Shown here piece by piece: positions 14,515 to 23,300 of a DNA stretch of 26,380 nucleotides. Both the position numbers and the translations under genes were made by a program. The DNA lies in the NCBI GenBank assembly GCA_017420455.1, contig JAFOJB010000195.1, positions 1 through 26,380 of the forward strand. The letters run 5' to 3'. This stretch comes from Blautia sp. GTDB lineage: Bacteria > Bacillota > Clostridia > Lachnospirales > Lachnospiraceae. Under the pieces are notes generated by a model. It made no database searches. It was not told the DNA's origin and saw only the letters and a program-made list of their open reading frames with translations. Numbering within the stretch: position 1 is the first letter of the stretch; the number at the start of each line of letters is the position of its first letter.

Positions 14515-15117
14515 TTACTCTCCTGTCATCCTCCGGATCAGAACCGGGCCGTTGACCTTCAGCCACTTTTCCTGATCCCGGTATCCCGGAAGGATCCGCT
14601 CCACCTCCTGCCAGAATTCGGCAGAATGATTCATCTCTTTCCTGTGGCACAGCTCATGCACCACCACGTAATCGATGACCTCCGGCGGCGTCAGCATCAG
14701 AAGACAGTTGAAATTCAGGTTTCCCTTCTGGCTGCAGCTTCCCCATCTGGTTTTCTGGTTCCGGATGGTGATCCGCCCATAGGTCACCCCTATTTTTTCC
14801 GCATAAAACCGTACTCTGCCCGGAAGATATTTCATTGCTTTTTCGAACAGCTCATCCAGCTCCTCCTGTGTCATTTTCGGAACTTTTACGGCTTCCTTCT
14901 TCTTTCTTGCCACCGCCTGGAGATGAGACAGGATCCACTCCTGCTTATCATTTACAAACCTTCTGATATCTTCATCCATCGCCCAGTAAGGCGCCCGTAC
15001 CACGACCTCACCCTTCCTGGTGATTTCCAGGGCAATGGTACGTCTGCTGCTTCTGATCACTCTGATATTCATTTCTTTTTCACATCGTCCTTCCCTGGTT
15101 CCGATGTCTCTCTTCAC
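14515..15117 (-). CDS. YgjP-like (DUF45) zinc metallopeptidase-like protein
   Basis: The family hallmarks are all present: an N-terminal beta region IRVIRSSRRTIALEI, a central RWGSCS motif (KTRWGSCSQKGNLNFN) and the zinc-binding VHELCHRKEMNHSAEFW, with the HExxH pair plus a downstream His-x(n)-F-W. Members are about 180-240 residues and resemble SprT/minigluzincin folds. Their substrates are unknown and a protease role is inferred from HExxH. Two starts are possible. GTG 15117 overlaps the upstream HAD gene's TGA by four bases (GTGA) and gives 200 residues. ATG 15072 (MNIRVIRSS) gives 185 residues and fits the usual N-terminus of the family, but has only a weak ribosome binding site. I report the coupled start; the shorter form is nearly as likely. 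Confidence 0.88.
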   Translation of the reverse strand: MKRDIGTREGRCEKEMNIRVIRSSRRTIALEITRKGEVVVRAPYWAMDEDIRRFVNDKQEWILSHLQAVARKKKEAVKVPKMTQEELDELFEKAMKYLPGRVRFYAEKIGVTYGRITIRNQKTRWGSCSQKGNLNFNCLLMLTPPEVIDYVVVHELCHRKEMNHSAEFWQEVERILPGYRDQEKWLKVNGPVLIRRMTGE

Positions 15118-15923
15118 ATTCTTCTGATAAGCTCCGAAAGCCCGTCGTGATTGTTGTCCTCCTCTGTGACAACATCTGCAGCCTCTTTCACACGCTCTGT
15201 TCCGTTGCGCATCCCGATCCCCGTACCGGCCGCTTCGAGCATGGAAATATCATTTTCCGCATCCCCTGCGGCATAGGTGTTTTCCCTGGGAATCGAAAGA
15301 TATTCCGCCAGCCTCAGGAGCGCCGTCCCCTTCCCTGCCTCCCTGGTGAAGATTTCCATATACCAGGGATTGGAAAACAGGAAGCAGTATTTCTCATGGT
15401 ATCGTTTATCCAGCTCCTGCCGGAGACGTTCCATTTTCAGATGATCGTGGAGCTCGATGGCGATGAGCTTGCCGGGCTCCTCCCGGACCTCCCGCATCAC
15501 ATCATCTGTGACGATCACCGGGGAATGCACTGACCTTCTGTAAAAGGTCATGCATTCATTGTAGGCCTTGCTTACGATATACTGCCGGTAATACGTATGG
15601 CAGTGCACGCCCATCTCCTCTGAAATCTCCAGGATTTCCCTTACATCCGGCAGCTCGATCCCCTTCCGGTAAATGCTTTCTTTTCTGTCGCAGTCATAGA
15701 TCAGGGCGCCATTGTACCCTACCACGAAGCTGCCGGGAAAGGAAAGTCCCAGCTGCTCCTTAAGCTCCATCGCATTTTCCGCCGCGCGGCCGGTGCAGAT
15801 GGCGAAGACATTTCCTGCCTCTGTAAAGCTTCGCAGAGCTTCCATGGTCTTTGGCGTCACAACCTTTTCATCGTTCAGCAGTGTTCCGTCCAGATCGGTG
15901 AGAAACAGCTTTCTTCCCTTCAT
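15114..15923 (-). CDS. Cof-type HAD-IIB family phosphatase
   Basis: There are 269 residues, standard for the family. Motif I is FLTDLDGTLL (residues 8-17; the first Asp is the nucleophile), motif II lies in the FAICTGRAAENA region, and the C-terminal GDAENDISMLEAAGTGIGMRNG (near residue 218) supplies the Mg-binding acidic pair. The central C2-type cap (residues ~85-190) marks it as HAD-IIB. Such enzymes remove phosphate from sugar phosphates, nucleotides or flavin precursors, and the substrate cannot be read from sequence. The start ATG 15923 overlaps the TGA of the patatin-like gene (ATGA) and has GGAGG six bases upstream, so translation is probably coupled. Confidence 0.93.
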   Translation of the reverse strand: MKGRKLFLTDLDGTLLNDEKVVTPKTMEALRSFTEAGNVFAICTGRAAENAMELKEQLGLSFPGSFVVGYNGALIYDCDRKESIYRKGIELPDVREILEISEEMGVHCHTYYRQYIVSKAYNECMTFYRRSVHSPVIVTDDVMREVREEPGKLIAIELHDHLKMERLRQELDKRYHEKYCFLFSNPWYMEIFTREAGKGTALLRLAEYLSIPRENTYAAGDAENDISMLEAAGTGIGMRNGTERVKEAADVVTEEDNNHDGLSELIRRM

Positions 15924-16786
15924 AAGCTCCCTCCTTCTCTTCCCTCCAGAAAGAGCTTCAGCGCGGGAAGCCGCTTTTCGCCTTCCTTCCTGCCCTCCAG
16001 GTAAACCGCTTCCATTTTCTCCGGATCGTGTTCGGTCTTGCCGATATCCAGTTTTTCGGACGGCCGGATCACAAAAAGCGTCCCCGCCTCTTCCTTTTCC
16101 CGGATATAGGCCAGCGTCTCATTGTAGACTTCCGGACGTTCCTCCATGGCTTTAAGGACCGCCGGCATTCCGGAAAGCAGAAGGCCAAATATGGGCATCA
16201 TGCTGCTTTTTTTCTTCACATAGGAAGCCGGCTGGGTCAGCACCACCACATTTCTGTCGTAGCCCGCCTGTTCGAAAAACCGGATCGGGACAGAATCCGC
16301 GATCCCGCCGTCCAGAAGGGTATATCCATCCACCTCCACCGGCCTGGAAACCACCGGCATGGAAGCAGACGCCCTGATCCATTCCAGATCCTTGCTCTCC
16401 CCTTCCGTAAGCTTCTGATAGACAGGTCTGCCGGTCTTTACATCGGTACAGACCACGTAAAACTCCATGGGGTTCTCCCGGAAGGTCCGGGTATCGAATT
16501 TGTCCAGCTCCGAGGGCAGGATATGGTAGCAGAATTCTGCTCCATAAAGGTCTCCCGTCTGTATCAGGGAACGCACGCTGCAGTACCGCCAGTCCTTCGC
16601 AAACCTCTTGTTGTAGCGGAGCGTTCTCCCGATCTGCCTGGATTTATAGTTGCAGCCGAAGGTGGCACCAGCCGAAACCCCGATCATCCCGGAATACTCG
16701 ATTCCGTTTTCCATCATCACATCCAGCACGCCGGCGGTAAAAAGTCCCCGCATGGCGCCGCCCTCCAGCACTAGTCCTGTCTTCAT
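15920..16786 (-). CDS. Patatin-like phospholipase family protein
   Basis: There are 288 residues. The N-terminus TGLVLEGGAMRGLFTAGVLD gives the oxyanion-hole glycines (GGAMRG). GVSAG near residue 38 holds the nucleophilic Ser, and LLDGGIADSVP near residue 157 holds the partner Asp (DGG), so the Ser-Asp dyad is intact. There is no signal peptide or membrane segment. Bacterial members of this short type act as cytosolic lipid acyl hydrolases, with unknown physiological substrate. It overlaps the HAD gene by four bases. Upstream, 118 bases that include a strong stem-loop separate it from the zincin-like gene, and an AAAGG lies seven bases before the ATG. Confidence 0.9.
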   Translation of the reverse strand: MKTGLVLEGGAMRGLFTAGVLDVMMENGIEYSGMIGVSAGATFGCNYKSRQIGRTLRYNKRFAKDWRYCSVRSLIQTGDLYGAEFCYHILPSELDKFDTRTFRENPMEFYVVCTDVKTGRPVYQKLTEGESKDLEWIRASASMPVVSRPVEVDGYTLLDGGIADSVPIRFFEQAGYDRNVVVLTQPASYVKKKSSMMPIFGLLLSGMPAVLKAMEERPEVYNETLAYIREKEEAGTLFVIRPSEKLDIGKTEHDPEKMEAVYLEGRKEGEKRLPALKLFLEGREGGSL

Positions 16787-16856
16787 GATGTCGCCTTTCT
16801 TTTCTGCCCTGCGCGGCCTCTGCAGACCGCCGCCCTGACAGGCATTTCTCTTTTCC

Positions 16857-16891
16857 GGCTGCAGTGCACGGCATCGCCGGGTACTGCAGCC
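16857..16891 (-). repeat. Strong stem-loop between the zincin-like and patatin-like genes
   Basis: GGCTGCAGT (16857-16865) pairs perfectly with ACTGCAGCC (16883-16891). An inner GGC-ATC-GCC hairpin (16870-16878) caps it. TTTTCCGG flanks both sides as a short direct repeat. No U-run follows on the minus strand, so it looks more like an RNA processing or stability element between two cistrons than a terminator. Confidence 0.45.
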
Positions 16892-16904
16892 TTTTCCGGG
16901 CTTT

Positions 16905-17303
16905 TCAGCTTTCCGGCCTTCGCTCCCTATGTCTCATAAAATACCGGATCATATTGTTCCTGTCCTCCTCGATCAGGGTATCCTTCCCGAAAAGGCCGGC
17001 CCGGGTCTCCAGATGATGGCGGAATTCGTGCCGCAGGGTTTCACGGATCTGCATGCGTACCGCCTCGTCCGGACAGTTCCCCATCGTCACCGCAAAAGAA
17101 CCATAGTATAAAACGATCTGTTTTCCAAGAATTCCCAGGGAGGAATATGTTCCCAGAATATACAGGTCTTCCTCCAGCCTGGCCGGATGCGGATACACCG
17201 CCGGATCCACCAGCACGCCGCCGTTCAGCTCTTCATAGACATAATCCGGCAAAAGCTCCATTTCCGCTTCCACAGTTTCGGAAAATGTATCGATATCCAT
17301 CAT
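16905..17303 (-). CDS. Small zincin-like metallopeptidase family protein (DUF1025-type)
   Basis: From ATG 17303 it has 132 residues, MMDIDTFSETVEAEMELLPDY..., matching the size and layout of the DUF1025/zincin-like family. These features are a conserved 'LP' near the N-terminus, the strand segment GKQIVLYYGSFA, and RETLRHEFRHHLETRAG, where H-E-x-x-H (HEFRH) supplies the zinc ligands. The function of the family is unknown. GGAG (17317-17314) lies ten bases before this ATG and four before ATG 17309, so either may be used. A longer frame reaching 17417 would run into the S66 carboxypeptidase gene and its extra residues are unlike the family. It lies 61 bases after that gene in the same direction. 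Confidence 0.8.
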   Translation of the reverse strand: MMDIDTFSETVEAEMELLPDYVYEELNGGVLVDPAVYPHPARLEEDLYILGTYSSLGILGKQIVLYYGSFAVTMGNCPDEAVRMQIRETLRHEFRHHLETRAGLFGKDTLIEEDRNNMIRYFMRHRERRPES

Positions 17304-17364
17304 AAGCATCACTCTCCATATCTTAGGATTGATCCGGAAATAACTGTCCCGTCGGACCGGTTTC

Positions 17365-18420
17365 TCAGATATGCATTTCCACGGTAAGGTCGTTTCCTTT
17401 GGCAGTGACCTTTGCATGGCTTCCGATGATCAGAGGGATCATGGGGGAGACATGGCCGATATCCGCATCCATGATCACGGGCACTCCCAGCGGAGCCAGC
17501 ACATCTGTCACGGCATTATAGGCATCCACGCCCATCATCTCCTGTCCGAAGGACGCCAGAGGCCGTCCGATCAGGAAGCCTTTCGCCGTATCGAACCATC
17601 CCTGCTGCTTTAAATGCCACATGGTTCTGCGGATCGACATGGGAAGCAGGTCACAGGCCTCTATCACCCAGATGATGCCCTCCCCCTTTTCCGTAAAGTT
17701 TTTCACGCCGTCAAACCTGGTTCCGGAAAGATTCTCCAGAACATCCAGGCAGCCGCCCAGAAGCGTCCCTTCAAGTGTGATCTGAGTATTCTCCGTGTCC
17801 ACGCACAGCTTTCCGTCCTCTGGCAGGAAGCTTTTCAGCACCTTCGGCTCTGTCAGAAGATAAGGTGCCAGCGGATCTACATCCTCTGCACCCTCATAGC
17901 AGTCCGGACGTTCGAAGAGATCATACCCTTTTACCGTAAGAGAGGTTCCCTCCAGAAGAGCGAAGGTGTCCTTCTCCGTGGCTTCCCAGGGCTTCCCGAA
18001 CCCACCGGCGCAGGGGCCGTAGATTCCAGGTACTCCGCACACCGTCGCCATGGGAAAGATCATATTGGTATTGTCCGAATACCCCAGGTACCACTTGGGC
18101 TCTGCCCTGGAAAGGAGGTCAAAATCCATACAGGAGATCGTCTCGTTCATCAGTTCCCCGCCGCCCACTGCGATCAGGGCGTCGATCCTGTCGTCCAGAT
18201 AAAATTCCATGACATCAGCCGCCGCATCCTGCGGGTTGGTGCTGATCCCCAGTCCGTCGGATTTGTAGCAGCTGGGAGCGGTCCTGACGTGATATCCCCT
18301 TGCTTCAAAGGCCCTGATCGCCGCCGCAAGCCTGGTAATATACGGCTCCATCCCCGCCCCGAAAGAGGGGGCCACAAGACCGATGGTATCTCCGGGCTTA
18401 ATAAATCTCGGTTTCCTCAT
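17365..18420 (-). CDS. S66-family peptidase (LD-carboxypeptidase/MccF-like)
   Basis: There are 351 residues, slightly longer than E. coli LdcA and typical of Gram-positive S66 proteins. KPGDTIGLVAPSFGA opens the chain, AVGGGELMNE marks the conserved glycine loop, and the catalytic triad is visible as Ser in GYSDNTN (near residue 115), Glu in IWVIEACD (near 252) and His in DIGHVSP (near 321). S66 enzymes cleave the L-Lys/D-Ala-type bond of murein tetrapeptides during wall recycling, or in the MccF branch hydrolyse microcin C-like acyl-AMP peptides. The sequence does not separate the two. It has no signal peptide, so it is cytosolic. AGGAGG lies five bases before ATG 18420. The 276-base gap upstream suggests its own promoter, but only an isolated TATAAT (18553-18548) is seen. 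Confidence 0.9.
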   Translation of the reverse strand: MRKPRFIKPGDTIGLVAPSFGAGMEPYITRLAAAIRAFEARGYHVRTAPSCYKSDGLGISTNPQDAAADVMEFYLDDRIDALIAVGGGELMNETISCMDFDLLSRAEPKWYLGYSDNTNMIFPMATVCGVPGIYGPCAGGFGKPWEATEKDTFALLEGTSLTVKGYDLFERPDCYEGAEDVDPLAPYLLTEPKVLKSFLPEDGKLCVDTENTQITLEGTLLGGCLDVLENLSGTRFDGVKNFTEKGEGIIWVIEACDLLPMSIRRTMWHLKQQGWFDTAKGFLIGRPLASFGQEMMGVDAYNAVTDVLAPLGVPVIMDADIGHVSPMIPLIIGSHAKVTAKGNDLTVEMHI

Positions 18421-18510
18421 ATTCTCCTCCTGTACCTTTCGTTTCTTCTTTATTCAGCCATCCCGGCAGAATGAACTTCTGCCGGTTTCCATGGATGGGG
18501 AATCCTTCTT

Positions 18511-18539
18511 GCGTCACAAAGGGACTTTCCCCCTGTCAC
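18511..18539. repeat. Palindrome-like repeat, left unit of a pair
   Basis: GTCACAAAGGGACTTTCCCC...TGTCAC has GTCAC/TGTCAC-type ends and a GGGACTTTCCC core. The segment 18521-18539 recurs, slightly changed, at 18681-18700 (GGGACTTTCCCTTTTGTCAC). The pair frames the otherwise gene-free interval between gltD and the S66 peptidase gene. Confidence 0.6.
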
Positions 18540-18638
18540 ACTTTTTTATTATAGCCTATATTGTCCGGTTTGTGTATATCCTTTTTCTGAGTGTCAGTTC
18601 AGTCCCCGGCCGGCGAGGCTATGGACTGCAGCTTCTGA

Positions 18639-18700
18639 GTGACAAAAGGGAAAATCCCCATGCCACCCGAAGGTGACATGGGGACTTTCCCTTTTGTCAC
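18639..18700. repeat. Long palindrome overlapping the gltD stop codon, right unit of the pair
   Basis: GTGACAAAAGGGAAA (18639-18653) pairs with TTTCCCTTTTGTCAC (18686-18700). After one mismatch TCCCCATG (18655-18662) pairs with 18677-18684, capped by CACC/GGTG. The 62-base hairpin includes the gltD TGA (18699-18697). It shares sequence with the unit at 18511-18539. It may act as the terminator of the glutamate synthase operon, but its sequence resembles short palindromic mobile repeats. Confidence 0.7.
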
Positions 18701-20274
18701 AGATTTGTGTATCCCATCAGCGCCCTGTCCACTTCCTTTGCGGCGCTTCGCCCTTCCGCTATGGCCCATACCACCAGGGACTGGCCCCGGTGCATATCTC
18801 CGGCCGTATAGATCCGGGGTTTTGACGCCGCGTGTGAACCAGAGGCTGTCTTTACATTGGTCCGCCCGTCTGTTTCCACACCGAAGTCTTCCGTCACGTA
18901 CTTCTCGCTCCCCAGGAACCCGGCCGCGATCAGAACCAGCCCGGCCGGTACAGTGCGTTCAGAACCTTCCACAGGAGCCATCGTCATCCTGCCTGTCTTT
19001 TCATCCTTTTTCGGAATCAGAGAAACAAGTACTGCCTGCTTCAGATTTCCTTTTTTATCCTTTATGAATTCCTTTACCGTCGTCTGGTAAACCCGCGGAT
19101 CTGCTCCGAATTTCCAGATAGCCTCCTCCTGCCCGTAGTCCGTCTTCAGCACCTTCGGCCACTCCGGCCACGGATTGGAAGCCAGTCTGCCCTTCGGCGG
19201 TTCGGGCATCATTTCCAGCTGCGTCACGGTTTTCGCGCCAAGCCGGATGCAGGTTCCGACACAGTCGTTGCCCGTATCGCCGCCGCCGATCACGATCACG
19301 TCCCTGCCATATACCAGCTTTTCCGGCTCCCCGTCAATAAACCATCCCGCCGCTTTTTCCGGTCTGCCGGAGGCCTTGCGCCTGCCCTGCTTCATTTCTG
19401 TCCCGCCCGGCAGATCCTGCGGCATAGAAAGCTCTCCGTCCAGAAGACGCTTCGTTACGGTTCCCAGAAAATCCACGGCGAAATAAATTCCCTTCGCGTC
19501 CCTTCCGGGAACCGTGATGTCCCTGGGCTGGGACGCGCCGCAGGCCAGAATAACGGCATCATATTCCTTTTCCAGTTCGGCTGCCTTCAGATCCCTTCCT
19601 ACGTCGACGCCTGTCATGAACCGGACACCGGCCCGCTCCATCAATGTAATCCGCCTGTCTATGACAGATTTGTCAAGCTTCATATTCGGGATGCCATACC
19701 GGAGCAGTCCGCCGATCCGGTCCTTTCTCTCATAAACCGTGACTTCATGCCCCCTCCGGTTCAGCAGCTGCGCCGCAGCCAGCCCGGAGGGGCCGCTTCC
19801 GACCACAGCCACCTTTTTCCCGGTTCGAAGAGGAGACGTCTCTTCCACCGCCAGGTTATGGGCAAAAGCGTACTCGATCACCGCTTTTTCATTTTCCCTG
19901 GTGGAAACAGGAGCGTCATGCAGACCGCAGGTACAGGCAGCCTCACAGAGGGCCGGGCACACACGGCAGGTGAACTCGGGGAAGCTGTGCGTGATCGTGA
20001 GCCTCCTGTACGCCTGCGCCATCTGCCCTTTACAGACCAGATCGTTTATTTCCGGAACCAGATTGTGAAGCGGACATCCGGAAGCCATCCCTGCGATCAT
20101 CACACCGCCCTGGCAGAAGGGGACGCCGCAGTCCATACATCTGGCTGCCTGTTCCTGCTGCGCCGGCAGCGGAAGAGACATGTGGAACTCCAGAAAATCC
20201 TGGGTCCGCTGCTGCTCGTCCCTGACAGGTCCGTCCATGCGGTCATATTCCAAAAAACCCGTTGTCTTACCCAT
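18697..20274 (-). CDS. gltD: Glutamate synthase small (beta) subunit, FAD/NADPH-dependent
   Basis: There are 525 residues. The subunit passes electrons from NAD(P)H through FAD and [4Fe-4S] centres to the large subunit, which makes glutamate from glutamine and 2-oxoglutarate. The N-terminus has CMDCGVPFC (about 46-54) and [15 protein letters not shown] (about 103-117) cysteine clusters. [28 protein letters not shown] (from about 155) is the FAD dinucleotide fold. [22 protein letters not shown] is the NAD(P)H fold, and [22 protein letters not shown] is the C-terminal FAD motif. ATG 20274 has GGAGG six bases upstream. It lies 82 bases after gltB in the same direction, so the two form an operon. 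Its TGA lies inside a long palindrome. Linker residues around 275-305 are rich in Lys/Arg/Gly and look like a lineage-specific insertion. Confidence 0.96.
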   Translation of the reverse strand: MGKTTGFLEYDRMDGPVRDEQQRTQDFLEFHMSLPLPAQQEQAARCMDCGVPFCQGGVMIAGMASGCPLHNLVPEINDLVCKGQMAQAYRRLTITHSFPEFTCRVCPALCEAACTCGLHDAPVSTRENEKAVIEYAFAHNLAVEETSPLRTGKKVAVVGSGPSGLAAAQLLNRRGHEVTVYERKDRIGGLLRYGIPNMKLDKSVIDRRITLMERAGVRFMTGVDVGRDLKAAELEKEYDAVILACGASQPRDITVPGRDAKGIYFAVDFLGTVTKRLLDGELSMPQDLPGGTEMKQGRRKASGRPEKAAGWFIDGEPEKLVYGRDVIVIGGGDTGNDCVGTCIRLGAKTVTQLEMMPEPPKGRLASNPWPEWPKVLKTDYGQEEAIWKFGADPRVYQTTVKEFIKDKKGNLKQAVLVSLIPKKDEKTGRMTMAPVEGSERTVPAGLVLIAAGFLGSEKYVTEDFGVETDGRTNVKTASGSHAASKPRIYTAGDMHRGQSLVVWAIAEGRSAAKEVDRALMGYTNL

Positions 20275-20356
20275 GATACACCTCCGGCAGACTTTCTGTA
20301 TTTTTCTTTTTTCTCCGCCAATACGGAGGAACTGCTGCGGCTGTCACTCCGGCCGC

Positions 20357-23300
20357 CTACTCACTGCCTCCGACAAACAGCCTGAAGGCTTCGATCTTCG
20401 CTTCCTCCGGATCCGCGCCGTGCTCCTCGCTTTCCGCGATCAGCCGGAGGATCTCCCTGTAATCCGTCGGGATGATCTTTTTAAACCGGGGAACAAAGGC
20501 CTCAAAATCCTCCAGGATCTCCCGCCCTTTTTCAGAACCGGTATGCGCCACATGCGCCTCAATGATTCTCCGAAGCTGGTCACGGTCTGTCTTCGTCTCG
20601 ACGTTTTCCATCTCTACCAGCTGCTTGTTCAGGTTTCTGTACAGAGAGTTCTTCTCATCCAGGACATAGGCGATCCCGCCGCTCATGCCCGCCGCGAAGT
20701 TCTTTCCGACAGAGCCCAGTACCACCACACAGCCGCCCGTCATATACTCGCATCCATGCTCACCGACGCCCTCCACCACGCAGGTGGCGCCGGAATTCCG
20801 GATACAGAAGCGCTCGCCGGCCATTCCTGCGATATAGGCTTCACCGGATGTCGCGCCGTACAGGGCGACGTTGCCGACGATGACGTTTTCACGGGGATCA
20901 TATGCTGCCTCCTTCGGAGAGCGGAGCACCAGCTTCCCGCCGGAAAGCCCCTTGCCGAAATAGTCGTTGGAATCTCCCGTGAGGTCCAGTGTCAGCCCTC
21001 TGGGGATGAATGCCCCGAAGCTCTGCCCGCCGGAACCGCTGCACCTCACCCGGATGGTGTCGTCGCTCAGGCCTTCCGGGCGGCATCTGGTGATCTTCTC
21101 CCCCAGAAGCGTTCCGAACGTCCTGTCCGTATTGCCAACCTCGACAAAGATTTCTGACTTTTCTCCGGTCTTCATGGATTTCTGTATCTCCGGTGAGGCG
21201 ATCAGAACGGTTTCGTCCTTCGTTTTCTCAAGCTTGAAATCGTGCCGGTACGCAGGATGGAAAAACGCTTTTTCCCTGTCCGTTCCCGACATATCCAGCA
21301 GAATTTCCGACAGATCCAGGCATTTCTCTTTCCCGGAAAGGTCTTCTCTGACCTTCAGAAGATCGGTCCTGCCCACAAGCTCCTCCACAGACCTTACCCC
21401 CAGGGAAGCCATGATCTCCCGCAGCTGCCTCGCGATAAAACGCATGAAATTCTCCACATACTCCGGCTTCCCGGAAAATCTCCTTCGAAGCTCCGGATTC
21501 TGGGTGGCCACACCCATCGGGCAGGTATCCGACTGGCAGACGCGCATCATCACGCACCCCATGGTGATCAGAGGCGCAGTCGCAAAACCGAATTCTTCCG
21601 CTCCCAGAATAGCCGCGATGGCAACATCCCGGCCGCTCATGAGTTTTCCGTCGGTCTCGATCACTACCTGGTTTCTCAGCCCGTTGGCCACCAGTGTCTG
21701 GTGTGTTTCTGCCAGACCAAGCTCCCACGGAAGCCCTGCGTTGTGAATGGAGGAGATCGGCGCCGCGCCGGTACCTCCGTCATAGCCGGAGATCAGGATC
21801 ACGCCGGCGCCTGCCTTGGCAACGCCGGCGGCCACGGTTCCCACGCCGGCCTCCGATACCAGCTTTACGGATATGCGCGCCTGGCTGTTGGCGTTCTTCA
21901 GATCATAGATCAGCTGCGCCAGGTCCTCGATCGAGTAAATGTCGTGATGCGGCGGCGGTGAGATCAGGCTGACTCCGGGAGTAGAATGCCTGGTCTTCGC
22001 GATCCACGGATAAACCTTCTTTCCGGGCAGATGACCGCCCTCCCCGGGCTTGGCCCCCTGCGCCATCTTGATCTGGATCTCCTTCGCGCTCACCAGGTAG
22101 CGGCTTGTCACGCCGAACCTTCCGCTGGCCACCTGCTTGATGGCGGAGCTCAGGTCATGGTCCGTCCCCGATGAAAGGATGCGCTCCTCGCTCTCCCCGC
22201 CTTCACCGCTGTTGGACTTTCCGTGCAGATGGTTCATGGCAATCGCCAGGGTCTCGTGGGCTTCCTCCGAAATGGATCCGTAGGACATGGCGCCTGTCTT
22301 AAAGCGCGTGACGATCTTCTCCTCGCTCTCCACTTCTTCAAGGGGAATTCCCTGCTTTGGAAAAGCAAATTCCAGCAGGTTTCTGAGATACCCCGTCTCC
22401 TGCGCATTGACCATGTCCGTATACTGTCTGAACTTTTCGTAATCCCCTTCCCGCGTCGCGCACTGAAGCATATGGATCGTCTGCGGGTTGTACCTGTGGT
22501 GCTCGCCCTGGCTTCGTTCCTTGTGCCGGCCGGCCGGCGTCAGCTCCAGATTAACAGGAAGCCCCAGCGGATCAAACGCCCGGCTGTGCTGCTCATCACA
22601 GGCTTTCCCGATATCCTCCAGAGTGATCCCTCCCACCCTGCTGGCTGTGCCCGCAAAACAGGAGCGGATCACTTCGTCCGAAATCCCGATCGCTTCGAAG
22701 ATCTTGCTGCCCTGATAGGACTGGATCGTGGAGATTCCCATCTTGGAGGCGATCTTGACGATCCCTGCCAGAATCGCCCTGTCATAATCGCGGACAGCTG
22801 CGTAATAATCCTTTTCCAGAAGTCCCTCTTCGATCAGTTCCGCGATCGTGGCGTGAGCCAGATAGGGATTTACCGCGGACGCGCCGTAGCCGAGAAGCGT
22901 GGCAAAGTGGTGTACCTCTCTCGGCTCCCCGGATTCAAGGATCAGGGACATCGCCGTGCATTTTTTCGTGTCAACCAGGTGCTTATGTACAGCCGCGACT
23001 GCCAGCAGGGACGGAATCGCCACATGGTTCTCGTCCACTCCCCTGTCGGAAAGGATCAGGATATTGGTTCCCTGCCGGTACACCTTGTCCACTTCCACAA
23101 ACAGATGCTTCAGCACCCGCTCCATGGGCGTTCCCTTGTAGAACAGGGTGGATACCCTGGAAACATGGAACCCTTCCTTTTTCAGAGCTTCGATCTTCAG
23201 CAGATCCAGGTCGCTCAGGATCGGATTCTCGATTTTCAGGACATGGCAGTTTTTCGGGCTTTGCTCCAGCAGGTTGCCGTTCGTGCCCAGATACACGGTC

